DNA from: JAGWBD01 sp965197455
GTDB taxonomy: Bacteria > Chloroflexota > Anaerolineae > Aggregatilineales > Phototrophicaceae
NCBI GenBank assembly: GCA_965197455.1
Contig: OZ240208.1
Location: 682,001 to 746,000 of the forward strand
DNA: 64,000 bases
Reading direction: 5' to 3'
Program-made: the position numbers and the translations under genes
The notes under the pieces: model-generated
Told to the model about the DNA's origin: nothing
What the model saw: the letters and a program-made list of their open reading frames with translations, nothing else
The model's database searches: none
In this document: positions 1-8,059 of the stretch, in pieces
Layout of the letters: each line of letters opens with the position of its first letter
How positions within the stretch are numbered: the stretch's first letter is position 1

Positions 1-350
1 TTGCTGTTGCCCCGGTGCCAGGCGCCCATCTCCAGATTTTCGGTCACGCTCAACCTGGCGAAGACCCGCCGCCCCTCCGGCACCATGGCCACGCCCAGGC
101 CGACGAGATTATGCGCCGGCAAGGCTTGCAGATCCTGGCCGCGAAAGAGAATGCTGCCGGCCCGCGCGCGCATCAGGCCGCAAATTGTACGCAGGGTCGT
201 GCTTTTGCCGGCGCCGTTGCTGCCGATGAGCGTGACAATCTCGCCTTCGTCGACCTGTAGCGAAATCCCCTTCAGCGCATGGATGTTGCCGTAGCTGGCG
301 TGAACATCCCTGAGCAGGAGAAGAGGCATGTTCAAGGTAGCGTCACTCAT
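1..350 (-). CDS. livF: LivF-type ABC transporter ATP-binding protein (partial, C-terminus beyond window)
   Basis: This is the second ATPase of a branched-chain amino acid (HAAT family) importer; it would hydrolyse ATP on the cytoplasmic face together with LivG. The first 116 residues are visible. They hold a Walker A motif (GSNGAGKST), the Q-loop region and the stretch VPEGRRVFARLSVTENLEMGA, which is typical of LivF. The ABC signature and Walker B lie beyond position 1. The ATG at 348-350 overlaps the TGA of livG (ATGA), so the two are probably translationally coupled. It is the last visible gene of the minus-strand operon. Confidence 0.93.
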   Translation of the reverse strand, partial: MSDATLNMPLLLLRDVHASYGNIHALKGISLQVDEGEIVTLIGSNGAGKSTTLRTICGLMRARAGSILFRGQDLQALPAHNLVGLGVAMVPEGRRVFARLSVTENLEMGAWHRGNS

Positions 351-1135
351 TGCGCCACACTTCCTGTCGCCCCACGGCCCAGATAGGCCTCGATAACGCG
401 CGGGTTGTTCTGGATTTGCAGGGGCGGGCCTTCCGCAATTTTCCTGCCGTGGTCGAGCACGGTGATGTGCTCGGAGATGCCCATGACCACGCGCATGTCG
501 TGTTCGATCAACATAAGCGTGATGTCCAGGTCGTCGCGCAACTTCAGGATAAAGTCCGTCGTCTCGGCAGTCTCGCGTGGATTCATGCCCGCGGTCGGTT
601 CATCCAGCAGCAGGAGTTGTGGCTTGCTCGCCAGCGCACGCGCAATCTCCAGACGTCGTTGATCGCCGTAGGACAGATTGGCGGCAATCAGATCTCCCTT
701 GCCCTGTAACCCGACGAAGTGCAACAAACGTCGGCCCTCTTCCTCGGATTCCCGGTTCTCGCGCTTCGTGCTGGCTGTGCCCAGAATGGCGCCCATCCAT
801 GTCGTGCGCAGATGCGCCTCCTGACCCACCATGATGTTCTCGATGACGGTCATGTGGCTGAACAGGCGAATGTTCTGAAATGTGCGGGCGATACCGGCGC
901 GCGCAATCTGGTCGGTGCTGCGGCCGTCAAGACGTTCGCCGTTGAAGAGCAGCTCGCCTTCGTCGATTGGGTAGAAACCGGTGACGCAGTTGAAGAAAGT
1001 CGTCTTGCCGGCGCCATTCGGGCCGATAATACTGGCGATCGAACCCTGCCTGATTTCGAAATCCAGACTGTCAACCGCCACCAGGCCGCCGAAACTTTTG
1101 CTCATCCCCCTGGCGCCAAGAACGATTTCGTTCAT
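347..1135 (-). CDS. livG: LivG-type ABC transporter ATP-binding protein
   Basis: First ATPase subunit of the LIV-type importer, 262 residues, the normal LivG length. Visible motifs are Walker A GPNGAGKTT (about residue 40), the LivG-typical VTGFYP and ARTFQNIRLF segments, the signature LSYGDQRRLEIARAL and Walker B LLLLDEPTAGMN, followed by the H-loop IEHDMRVVM. Its ATG overlaps the stop of livM (ATGA) and its own stop overlaps the livF start, so livM-livG-livF form a coupled block. A purine-rich GGGAGCAGGG precedes the start. The substrate may be an amino acid, urea, an amide or an aromatic acid; the ATPase does not tell which. Confidence 0.95.
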   Translation of the reverse strand: MNEIVLGARGMSKSFGGLVAVDSLDFEIRQGSIASIIGPNGAGKTTFFNCVTGFYPIDEGELLFNGERLDGRSTDQIARAGIARTFQNIRLFSHMTVIENIMVGQEAHLRTTWMGAILGTASTKRENRESEEEGRRLLHFVGLQGKGDLIAANLSYGDQRRLEIARALASKPQLLLLDEPTAGMNPRETAETTDFILKLRDDLDITLMLIEHDMRVVMGISEHITVLDHGRKIAEGPPLQIQNNPRVIEAYLGRGATGSVAQ

Positions 1136-2826
1136 GGGCCCTGCTCCCCGACAGGCAGACTTTCCGCTGCCTCACCCCGGCCCACCTCACGGCGGTATAC
1201 CGCCGACGGCCACAGCCCCTCTGGCCGCGCGAGCATCATGGTGACCAACAGGGTGCCGTAGAGCAACAAACGGAATTCATCAAATTCGCGCAACAGCTCG
1301 GGCAGGCCAATCAGGAACAGCGCGCCGACGATAATGCCGGGCAAACTGCCGAGGCCGCCGATGATGATCAGGCTCAACACGTTGATGGAAACCAGCAGAT
1401 TGAAGCTGGTCGGGAAAATCGTGCCGAGCTTGGCGGCGAAGATTGCGCCGGCCAGGCCTCCGGTCGCTGCGCTGATGGTGAATGCCAGCAACTTGGAGCG
1501 CGCGGTGTTGATCCCCATGGCAGAGGCGACATCTTCATCTTCACGGATTGCCATCCACTGCCGGCCTATACGGGAGTTGTTAAGGCGCGAAGAAACGAAA
1601 ACTGCCAGCAGGCAGGCGCCCAGAATGACGTAGTACAAGCGCTGCGGCCCGATCAACTCGATGCCGAGGAAGTTCGGCGCGGGGATGAACAGGATACCCT
1701 GGGCTCCACCGATGATCGGCTTTAGCCAGTCCGAGAGCGCCAGCAGGCGAATAATCTCACCGAAGCCCAGCGTGGCGATGGCCAGGTAGTCCCCCCGCAT
1801 ACGCAGCACGGGCAAGGCGAGGATGAAACCGGTAAACATGGCCACCAGCAAACTGATGGGCAATACCAGCCAGAAATTAAATACTGTAACGCCCAGCTTG
1901 TTTTCGATGCCGAGCGCGCCTGTTGAGGTCAGCACGCCCATGATGTAGGCGCCGACAGCGAAGTTCGTGACGTAGCCGAGGTCAAACAGACCGGCCAGGC
2001 CGACGGCGATGTTCAGTCCCAGGCCCATAAGGATGTACAGACCAATGTTGGTCAGTACATCGCTGATGGCGGAGCCCACCAGGACGGGCAGCAGCAGCAA
2101 CAGAACGGCCAGCGCGCCCACCTTGCTGTATTGCAGCACGGGTCGGCTTTGCCCGGAACGCTTCGTTCTTGTTGCCCTGTAGCGGGACCAGAACAGGTCA
2201 GACAGAAAGGCGATGACGAAAATGGCCGCGGCCGGCTCCGGCTTGAGCGTGTCCCGTCGCAGGAACCAGGCTAGCGCGCCGCGCTCCATAAACTGGGAAA
2301 GCAACTGACGTACGAGTTCGCCAAGGATGCCGGCGCCCAACGTCCAGGCCAGCGCAGTCAGCAGCGCGTGTCTCAGCCGTGCAGGGATGAGCAGGATGCC
2401 GGCGCCAAGAATCCCGGCCACTCCCAGGCTGGCCACCAGCAGGAGCGAACCTGCCAGCAGGGCGTCGCTGTCGAAACTGAGTAGCCCGATCAGGTCGCGA
2501 TCAACATTGACCAGGACGGTCCTGAAATTAATTTGGGTATTGAGCCACAACAGCGCCAGCAGCGGCACACTGGCTGCCAGGCCGGGCACCAGGCCGCGCA
2601 GCAGGAGCTGCATGGGAGCGTCGCGTTCCGCCCGGCGGGCGCTGAGCCAGCCAACGAGGGCAGCGGGCGCGACCAGCAAGAGCTCCCCGAGCGTGAAGGA
2701 GTTGCGAATGACTTCACGCTCGTCGAAGGCCACCAGCATACCGATGAGCGCCGTGTAAAGCGTAACGCCGCCGGCGATGAGGCCAGTGCGCACGAGCAAA
2801 CGCCAGTTGAGGGATGTCGAGGTCAT
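1132..2826 (-). CDS. livM: LivM-type ABC permease with long N-terminal membrane extension
   Basis: Inner-membrane permease of the LIV-type importer. The ATG at 2826 is preferred because it follows the livH stop (2828) almost directly; an upstream in-frame start would overlap livH. The product has 564 residues, where LivM cores are usually 300-420. Residues from about 245 to 545 are a standard LivM core (GLNIAVGLAGLFDLGY, the RMRGDYLAIATLGFGEIIRL segment and the EAA-like loop AIREDEDVASAMGIN). The first 240 or so residues are extra, with about five or six hydrophobic segments separated by charged loops, ending in a basic linker (RYRATRTKRSGQSR). E. coli LivM also has an N-terminal extra domain, but a shorter one. 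The function of the extension is unknown. Confidence 0.93.
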   Translation of the reverse strand: MTSTSLNWRLLVRTGLIAGGVTLYTALIGMLVAFDEREVIRNSFTLGELLLVAPAALVGWLSARRAERDAPMQLLLRGLVPGLAASVPLLALLWLNTQINFRTVLVNVDRDLIGLLSFDSDALLAGSLLLVASLGVAGILGAGILLIPARLRHALLTALAWTLGAGILGELVRQLLSQFMERGALAWFLRRDTLKPEPAAAIFVIAFLSDLFWSRYRATRTKRSGQSRPVLQYSKVGALAVLLLLLPVLVGSAISDVLTNIGLYILMGLGLNIAVGLAGLFDLGYVTNFAVGAYIMGVLTSTGALGIENKLGVTVFNFWLVLPISLLVAMFTGFILALPVLRMRGDYLAIATLGFGEIIRLLALSDWLKPIIGGAQGILFIPAPNFLGIELIGPQRLYYVILGACLLAVFVSSRLNNSRIGRQWMAIREDEDVASAMGINTARSKLLAFTISAATGGLAGAIFAAKLGTIFPTSFNLLVSINVLSLIIIGGLGSLPGIIVGALFLIGLPELLREFDEFRLLLYGTLLVTMMLARPEGLWPSAVYRREVGRGEAAESLPVGEQGP

Positions 2827-2827
2827 C

Positions 2828-3928
2828 TCAGGCCTTCTCCGCGGATAGCCGCTCACCGAGGATGCCCTGTGGCCGGAAGATCAGCACCAGCACCAGCATG
2901 GTAAAGGCGATGACGTCCTTGAGCTGGTTGGCGCTGGGGATGCCCAGGCCGGTCAGCACCAGGTTGGGGCCAATGGCTTCAATGACGCCGAGGAACAGGC
3001 CACCCAGCATGGCGCCGGGAATGTTGCCGACACCGCCGAGTACGGCAGCCGTGAATGCTTTGATGCCGGGGAAAAAGCCCATAAAAAAGTTGACGCCCTG
3101 GGGGCGGAACAGGCCATTGATGACCCCTGCCGCGCCAGCCAGCGCGCCACCGATGGCGAAGGTGAAGACGATGACGAGGTTGATGTTGACGCCCATCAGG
3201 GTCGCCACTTCCTTGTCCTCCGACACCGAACGCATGGCCTTGCCAATGCGTGTTTTCTCGACCAGCCAGTACAGACTGAGCATGAGTATGATGGCGGATA
3301 CAAAAACGAAGACCTGCACAACCGGAATGTTTATCGAACCCAGCGCAAAGGTGCCGCGCAGAATACCTACCGTGGGATAGGCCTTGAAACCCGAGCCGAA
3401 CAAACCTCTAAAGGTGTATTGAATGAAGAAGGAGGCCCCGATCGCCGTGATTAGAGGGACGAGCCGCGGCGCGTTGCGCAGGGGACGGTAGGCAATGCGC
3501 TCCAGCAAAACAGCGACCAGCATCGAAACCATTGCCGAGAAGCTCATCAGCACAACGATGGCGAGCAGGGGCTGGCTGTCAAGAAATCCGGACTGGCGGA
3601 AAGCGTGTGCCAGAAAAACAGTCGTGAAGGCGCCAGCCATGAAGACATCCCCGTGCGCAAAATTAATCATGCGCAGGATGCCGTAAACCAGCGTGTAGCC
3701 CAGGGCAATGAGCGCGTAGATGCTACCTTGCGCCAGCCCGGCGATAAACAGGGATACCCACTGGACGAAAGTAAAGCGACCGAAGGCCAGGGTGTTAAGC
3801 GCACCGATGACGATCAGTCCAAGAATTACCAGACGCAGGGCGCTGATGATGGCGTCGACGCTGAGAAGTCCATCCGGCAGGGAAAGCCCCAATCGGTTGC
3901 TTTTGCCTGCTGCCTGTTTTTGCGTCAC
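2828..3928 (-). CDS. livH: LivH-type ABC permease
   Basis: Partner permease of LivM. The GTG at 3928 was chosen as start: GGAG lies six bases upstream, and the longer in-frame reading would run back through a hairpin into the preceding binding-protein gene. This gives 366 residues. The LivH core is clear: GLAQGSIYALIALGYTLVYG, INFAHGDVFMAGAF, and the cytoplasmic loop MRSVSEDKEVATLMGVN, which contacts the ATPase. About 60 extra residues with one hydrophobic segment precede the core, which makes it longer than the usual 290-300. It is separated from the upstream binding-protein gene by 82 bp carrying an 11-bp-stem hairpin. Confidence 0.93.
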   Translation of the reverse strand: MTQKQAAGKSNRLGLSLPDGLLSVDAIISALRLVILGLIVIGALNTLAFGRFTFVQWVSLFIAGLAQGSIYALIALGYTLVYGILRMINFAHGDVFMAGAFTTVFLAHAFRQSGFLDSQPLLAIVVLMSFSAMVSMLVAVLLERIAYRPLRNAPRLVPLITAIGASFFIQYTFRGLFGSGFKAYPTVGILRGTFALGSINIPVVQVFVFVSAIILMLSLYWLVEKTRIGKAMRSVSEDKEVATLMGVNINLVIVFTFAIGGALAGAAGVINGLFRPQGVNFFMGFFPGIKAFTAAVLGGVGNIPGAMLGGLFLGVIEAIGPNLVLTGLGIPSANQLKDVIAFTMLVLVLIFRPQGILGERLSAEKA

Positions 3929-3946
3929 ATGGCGCTCCGCTGATGA

Positions 3947-3977
3947 CAGACCGGCAACCCCTGCGATTGCCGGTCTG
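3947..3977 (-). other. Intercistronic hairpin between binding-protein gene and livH
   Basis: A perfect 11-bp inverted repeat (CAGACCGGCAA / TTGCCGGTCTG) with a 9-nt loop lies between the stop of the binding-protein gene (4011) and the livH start (3928). No T-run follows on the minus strand, so it is not a canonical terminator. By analogy with malE-malF type operons it may protect the 3' end of the binding-protein message and lower downstream expression. The function is inferred. Confidence 0.7.
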
Positions 3978-4010
3978 CGATATTCATCCGTAAACTGTTT
4001 CTGGCGCCAC

Positions 4011-5258
4011 CTACATGTCGTCTTCGGCGTCCGCCATGGACCAGATGACTGCCGGCGGCCAGCTGCCTTCATTCACTTCTGCGTCGGTGATCAGGTACAT
4101 CCCCAACGCCTCGCCCGTGGCGCAGTCGCCGGTATCGTTGCAGGTCAACACGCCAGTCAGTCCAGCGTAACCCTCTGTTGCCGAGACTGCATCGCGTAAC
4201 GCCTGACGGCCGATAACCAGCGAGCCATCTTCAAGCTCGACGGCGACTGCCTCAATGGCATCCAGCAGTATGTTGGCGGCATCATAGGCGTGGGCATGGA
4301 AGCCGCTTGGCGGGCTGCCACCAAACTCCTCATCCCATTCTGCCAGAAACGCTGAGTAGTCTTCGCTGGAAAGGAAGGGCCCGGAGAGATACATGCCGAT
4401 TGCTGCTTCACCGGTCGCCTCCGGGAAACTGGCGACCAGCAGGCCATCAGCGCCCATCAGGATTGTGTCCTCCAGACCAGGGATGGTCTGTGACTGCGCG
4501 GCCAAAAAGTTGCCTTCAGGCTCGAAAACGGGGAAGTAGAGCACGTCCGGCGGGTTGGTGGCGATCTCGGTGAGGATTGCTGTCATGTCCGTATCGCCCT
4601 TGTTGACAGCGCCCTGGAACACCACTTCGCCTCCATTTTCGGCGAAGGTTCTGGCCATCACAGCCTGCAGGCCGTCTGTATATGGGTCGCCATCATGGAT
4701 GGTCGCCGCTGTCGCTGCGCCCAGCTCGTTCATGGCGTAATCCGCCGCCATGGCACCCTGGAATTCATCATTGTGAGCGGTGCGATAGTAGCCAGGTTGC
4801 CACAGACCACCGGCATCGATATCCGGATTCGTGAGTGCCGGCGAGGTGTTGGAAGGTGAGATCATCAACATGCCGGCAGCGCTGATCACGGGCAATGCAG
4901 CAGCGGCCGCCCCGGAGCAACTGGTACCAACCACGCCAAGGATCAGTTCGTCTGAAGCAATCTTTTGCGCAGCGGTCTGACCACCTTCAGCGCTGCAGAG
5001 GCTGTCTTCGGTTATCAGTTCGATTTCGCGACCCAGCGCCATCCGGTCACGGCGGTTAAGGGCGATTTCGACGCCGCCCACCGAGTCTTCGCCCAGGAAG
5101 GCGACAGGGCCTGATAGTGCTGACATGACGCCGATGGTGACCGGATCGTCAGCAGCCAGCACGACGCAGCCAATCTCATCGCTGCAGTGGCTGTCCGCCT
5201 GAACACCGATGGCGAACAGCAACAGGTAAACAACGACAACCAACATTTTGTTGCTCAT
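4011..5258 (-). CDS. LIV-type periplasmic substrate-binding protein, copy 1 (nearest the permeases)
   Basis: Secreted binding protein of the periplasmic-binding-protein type 1 (LivJ/LivK-like) fold, 415 residues. The ATG at 5258 follows AAGGAGGATAAG, a near-perfect ribosome binding site, and opens a signal peptide (MSNKMLVVVVYLLLFAIGVQA). The mature part begins with C-x5-C (CSDEIGC) and has the family features VTIGVMSALSGPVAFLG, the TSCSG ligand loop, the SPSNTSPALTN turn and a C-terminal TCNDTGDC pair. No lipobox is seen. It is the third of three tandem paralogues and the one next to livH. The ligand cannot be read from sequence; LIV-like proteins bind amino acids, amides, urea or aromatic acids. 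Confidence 0.9.
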   Translation of the reverse strand: MSNKMLVVVVYLLLFAIGVQADSHCSDEIGCVVLAADDPVTIGVMSALSGPVAFLGEDSVGGVEIALNRRDRMALGREIELITEDSLCSAEGGQTAAQKIASDELILGVVGTSCSGAAAAALPVISAAGMLMISPSNTSPALTNPDIDAGGLWQPGYYRTAHNDEFQGAMAADYAMNELGAATAATIHDGDPYTDGLQAVMARTFAENGGEVVFQGAVNKGDTDMTAILTEIATNPPDVLYFPVFEPEGNFLAAQSQTIPGLEDTILMGADGLLVASFPEATGEAAIGMYLSGPFLSSEDYSAFLAEWDEEFGGSPPSGFHAHAYDAANILLDAIEAVAVELEDGSLVIGRQALRDAVSATEGYAGLTGVLTCNDTGDCATGEALGMYLITDAEVNEGSWPPAVIWSMADAEDDM

Positions 5259-5317
5259 CTTATCCTCCTTAACCATCTTGCAATGCGTTAAGAACCTGTC
5301 CGAAGGCAGGCAGGTTT

Positions 5318-5357
5318 GGGTAGTTGACACAGCATTTCTCCGGTGTCGAGTCTACCC
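5318..5357 (-). other. Interrupted hairpin between binding-protein genes 2 and 1
   Basis: GGGTAG-tt-GACAC ... GTGTC-gagt-CTACCC form a two-part stem of 6+5 bp with a small internal loop and a 12-nt apical loop. It sits in the 137-bp gap between two tandem binding-protein genes. There is no T-tract. It may be an mRNA-stability or processing element; its role is inferred. Confidence 0.45.
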
Positions 5358-5395
5358 CTGGGTATTGCAGTGCGCAAAATGTTTGCCAGCCTTGA

Positions 5396-6658
5396 TTACT
5401 CCTCATCCTCAGAACTGTCTCTGGGTGTCCAGATGATTGTTGGCGGCCACTTGCCTTCGAAGACTTCCGCTTCAGTGATCTCGAAGACGACCATCGATTC
5501 GACTGCGCCACAGTCACCAGTCGGGCTGCAGCTGAGTAAACCGGTCAACCCCTCAAATTCACTTACAGCGGCAAAGGCGTCGCGCAGCGCCTGACGGCCA
5601 ATCTGGACGCTGCCGTCCTCGCCATGTACAGCAATGTCTTCCAGAATATCGAGCAGCATGTTGGTGGCATCGAAAGCGTGAGCATGGAAACCGCTGGGAG
5701 GCGCAGCACCGAATTCCTCGAACCACAGCTCCAGAAAGGCATCGTAGGCCTCGCCGGTCACTGCCGGGCCGGTCAACATCACGCCCAGCGCTGCCTCGCC
5801 CGAATCAATCGGAAAGCCTTCCACGAGCAAGGCATCAGCAGTCATCAGGATGGTGTCTTCAAGACCGGGGATGAATTTCGACTGGGCCACCAGATGATCG
5901 CCTTCGGGCTGGAAGATGGGGAAAAACAGCACGTCGGGCGGGTTGGAAGCAATCTCGGTGAGGATGGCGGACATGTCGGTGTCACCTACGTTGACAGCAC
6001 CGCTGAACGTCGTCCAGCCACCGTATTCGGCGAAATTTTCTTCCGTCGCAATGACCAGATCGTTGGCATAGGCGCTGCCATCGTGGACAGTCGCCAGCGT
6101 GAGCGCGCCCAACTCTTCAGAAATGAATTGCGCGGCAACTGCGCCTTCCAGCAGGTTGTTGTAGACCGTGCGGTAGAAACCGGGCATCCAGACGCCGCCT
6201 GCCTCGCGGTCCGCATTTGTCAGGACCGAAGAGGTGGTGGTGGGAGAAAGCAACAGGAATCCGGCATTGCTGGCGATCGGGATGGCTGGCACGGCGGCGC
6301 TGGAGCAGTTCGGGCCGATGATTGCTACGACATCCGGATTAGAAACCAGGCGCTGGGCAGCGGTCTGGCCGCCTTCGGAGTTGCACTGGCTGTCCTCGCC
6401 GATCAGGTCGATTTCACGGTCGAGCACCATACCATCCCGCTGTTCGATAGCGATCTCGATGCCCCCGAGTGAATCTTCGCCAAAGAACGAGGCGGGGCCG
6501 GAAGCAACCAGCATCCAGGCTATGGTCACCGGATCATCCGGGCCGAGCGTGACGCAGCCGATGGCGTCCTCACAGACGAGTTCCTGGGCGAAAACTGGAG
6601 TTAACATCACAGTCAGAGCAAGCATTAATAAAACAGGAAATGCGGACAAACGTTTCAT
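5396..6658 (-). CDS. LIV-type periplasmic substrate-binding protein, copy 2
   Basis: Paralogue of the neighbouring binding proteins, 420 residues. The ATG at 6658 follows GGAAAGGAATGTGAC, and the product starts with a signal peptide (MKRLSAFPVLLMLALTVML...FAQ). The mature protein starts ELVCEDAIGCVTLGPDDP and shares the landmarks of copies 1 and 3: a first C-x5-C, SQCNSEGGQTAAQ, the GPNCSSAAV ligand loop, the VNVGDTDMSAILTEIASNPPD segment and a terminal SCSPTGDC. It replaces the TSCS loop of the other two copies with PNCS, so ligand preference may differ. It ends with an acidic tail (SEDEE), like copy 1. Confidence 0.9.
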   Translation of the reverse strand: MKRLSAFPVLLMLALTVMLTPVFAQELVCEDAIGCVTLGPDDPVTIAWMLVASGPASFFGEDSLGGIEIAIEQRDGMVLDREIDLIGEDSQCNSEGGQTAAQRLVSNPDVVAIIGPNCSSAAVPAIPIASNAGFLLLSPTTTSSVLTNADREAGGVWMPGFYRTVYNNLLEGAVAAQFISEELGALTLATVHDGSAYANDLVIATEENFAEYGGWTTFSGAVNVGDTDMSAILTEIASNPPDVLFFPIFQPEGDHLVAQSKFIPGLEDTILMTADALLVEGFPIDSGEAALGVMLTGPAVTGEAYDAFLELWFEEFGAAPPSGFHAHAFDATNMLLDILEDIAVHGEDGSVQIGRQALRDAFAAVSEFEGLTGLLSCSPTGDCGAVESMVVFEITEAEVFEGKWPPTIIWTPRDSSEDEE

Positions 6659-6702
6659 GTCACATTCCTTTCCTTGAGAATAAAGAAATGCAAGCGGTTG
6701 CC

Positions 6703-6736
6703 TGAATTGTAACCAATGTTTTTCAAAGTGTAACCC
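6703..6736 (-). promoter_or_regulatory. Possible internal promoter upstream of binding-protein gene 2
   Basis: Read on the minus strand, TTACAC and TACAAT are separated by 16 bp, about 45-80 bp upstream of the ATG at 6658. The -10 match is good and the -35 match is weak. This AT-rich 140-bp gap is unlike the surrounding GC-rich coding sequence. A CCCGGC/GCCGGG inverted repeat (6750-6782) lies just upstream. Assignment is tentative. Confidence 0.3.
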
Positions 6737-6798
6737 TATTGATAATTGACCCGGCTCCCGGGCAATACACAATCTGGCCGGGACAACTTATTGAATGG

Positions 6799-8037
6799 TT
6801 ATTGGTTTCCGGGCGTCCAGATGAGTTCCGGCGGCCAGTTCCCTTCATATACTTCCGCTTCACCGATCTCGAATACCCCAATGGCTTCACCGGTAGCGCA
6901 GTCGCCGGTAGGCGAGCAACTCAGGTTTCCCGTAATCCCGTTGAAGTCTGTTGTTGCAGCGATGGCGTTACGCAGCGCGTCACGTCCAACGAGAACTGTT
7001 CCGTCACCAGTCTCCACGGCAACGGCTTCGATAGCATCCAGCAGGATGTTGGTGGCGTCAAAGGCGTGGGCATGATAGGCACCGGGCGGGGAGTTGCCGA
7101 ACTCTTCCCGCCAGCTTTCCAGGAATTCCTCGTATTCCGCGCCAGCCACCGCCGGGCCGGACAGCAGCATGCCGATGGCGCCTTCGCCGGAATTCACGGG
7201 GAAGCTGGCGACCATCAGTCCACCCGCGCTCATCAGCGTCATTTCCTCCAGGCCTGCAATCGTGGCGGCCTGAGCCGCGATGAAGCTTCCTTCCGGTTCG
7301 AATATCGGGAAGTAAAGCACATCCGGCGCGCTGGCTGCGATTTCGATGAGGATGGCGGTCATGTCGGTGTCGCCCACGTTGATCGAGCCTTCATACAACA
7401 GCCAGCCACCAAGATCCTTGAAGCTGGTAGCCATCACCTGTTGCAGATTCTCGGCGTAGACGCTGCCGTCATGGATCGTTGCCAGGGTGCGCGCGCCCAA
7501 CTCGTTCCAGGCGTAGTTCGCGGAGACCTCGCCCAGCAGCAGGTCGTTCTGCGAGGTGCGGAAATAGCCGGGTTGCCATACGCCGCCAGCCTCTCTGTCT
7601 GCATCTGTGAGACCTGGCGTGGTGTTGGATGGCGCGATCATGACGTAACCGGCCCTGTTGACAATCGGCAGGGCAGCGACGGCCGCGCTGGAGCAGCTTG
7701 TCCCGATGATGCCCAGCACCTGCCCGTCAGAGACCAGATTTTCCGCGGCGGTCTGGCCACCTTCCGGTGTGCACAGGCTGTCTTCGCCAAGCAATTCGAT
7801 TTCGCGACCGAGCAGCTGATTGTCCCGGGCTGCAAGTGCCAGTTCAATTCCGCCCAGCGAGTCCACGCCCAGGAAAGCAACCGCCCCTGAGGTAACCAGC
7901 ATGTAGCCGATGGAGACCGGTTCGTCCGGGCCGATGATGACGCAGCCGATTGCATCCTCGCAGTCCGGGCCCTGAGCTTGCAAGCCTCCCGTAAGTGTGA
8001 GCAGGATCAGCAGCGCGCACAATCGTAAGAGCATCAT
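6799..8037 (-). CDS. LIV-type periplasmic substrate-binding protein, copy 3 (first of the three)
   Basis: Third tandem binding-protein paralogue, 412 residues. The start at 8037 (GGAAGCAAG then ATGATG) leads into the signal peptide MMLLRLCALLILLTLTGGLQAQ. The mature protein begins GPDCEDAIGCVIIGPDEP and contains SLCTPEGGQTAAE, the TSCSSAAVAALP ligand loop, APSNTTPGLTDADREAGG, NVGDTDMTAILIEIA and a terminal SCSPTGDC. All three copies share six cysteines at equivalent places. The gene begins 22 bp after the stop of the propeller gene, so the two are probably co-transcribed. Confidence 0.9.
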   Translation of the reverse strand: MMLLRLCALLILLTLTGGLQAQGPDCEDAIGCVIIGPDEPVSIGYMLVTSGAVAFLGVDSLGGIELALAARDNQLLGREIELLGEDSLCTPEGGQTAAENLVSDGQVLGIIGTSCSSAAVAALPIVNRAGYVMIAPSNTTPGLTDADREAGGVWQPGYFRTSQNDLLLGEVSANYAWNELGARTLATIHDGSVYAENLQQVMATSFKDLGGWLLYEGSINVGDTDMTAILIEIAASAPDVLYFPIFEPEGSFIAAQAATIAGLEEMTLMSAGGLMVASFPVNSGEGAIGMLLSGPAVAGAEYEEFLESWREEFGNSPPGAYHAHAFDATNILLDAIEAVAVETGDGTVLVGRDALRNAIAATTDFNGITGNLSCSPTGDCATGEAIGVFEIGEAEVYEGNWPPELIWTPGNQ

Positions 8038-8059
8038 CTTGCTTCCAGCCGGCAAAGCA

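Noticed and set aside
3929..4072. Longer N-terminus for LivH
   Set aside because: It would overlap the binding-protein gene and translate through the intercistronic hairpin; the GTG at 3928 with GGAG upstream is better placed.
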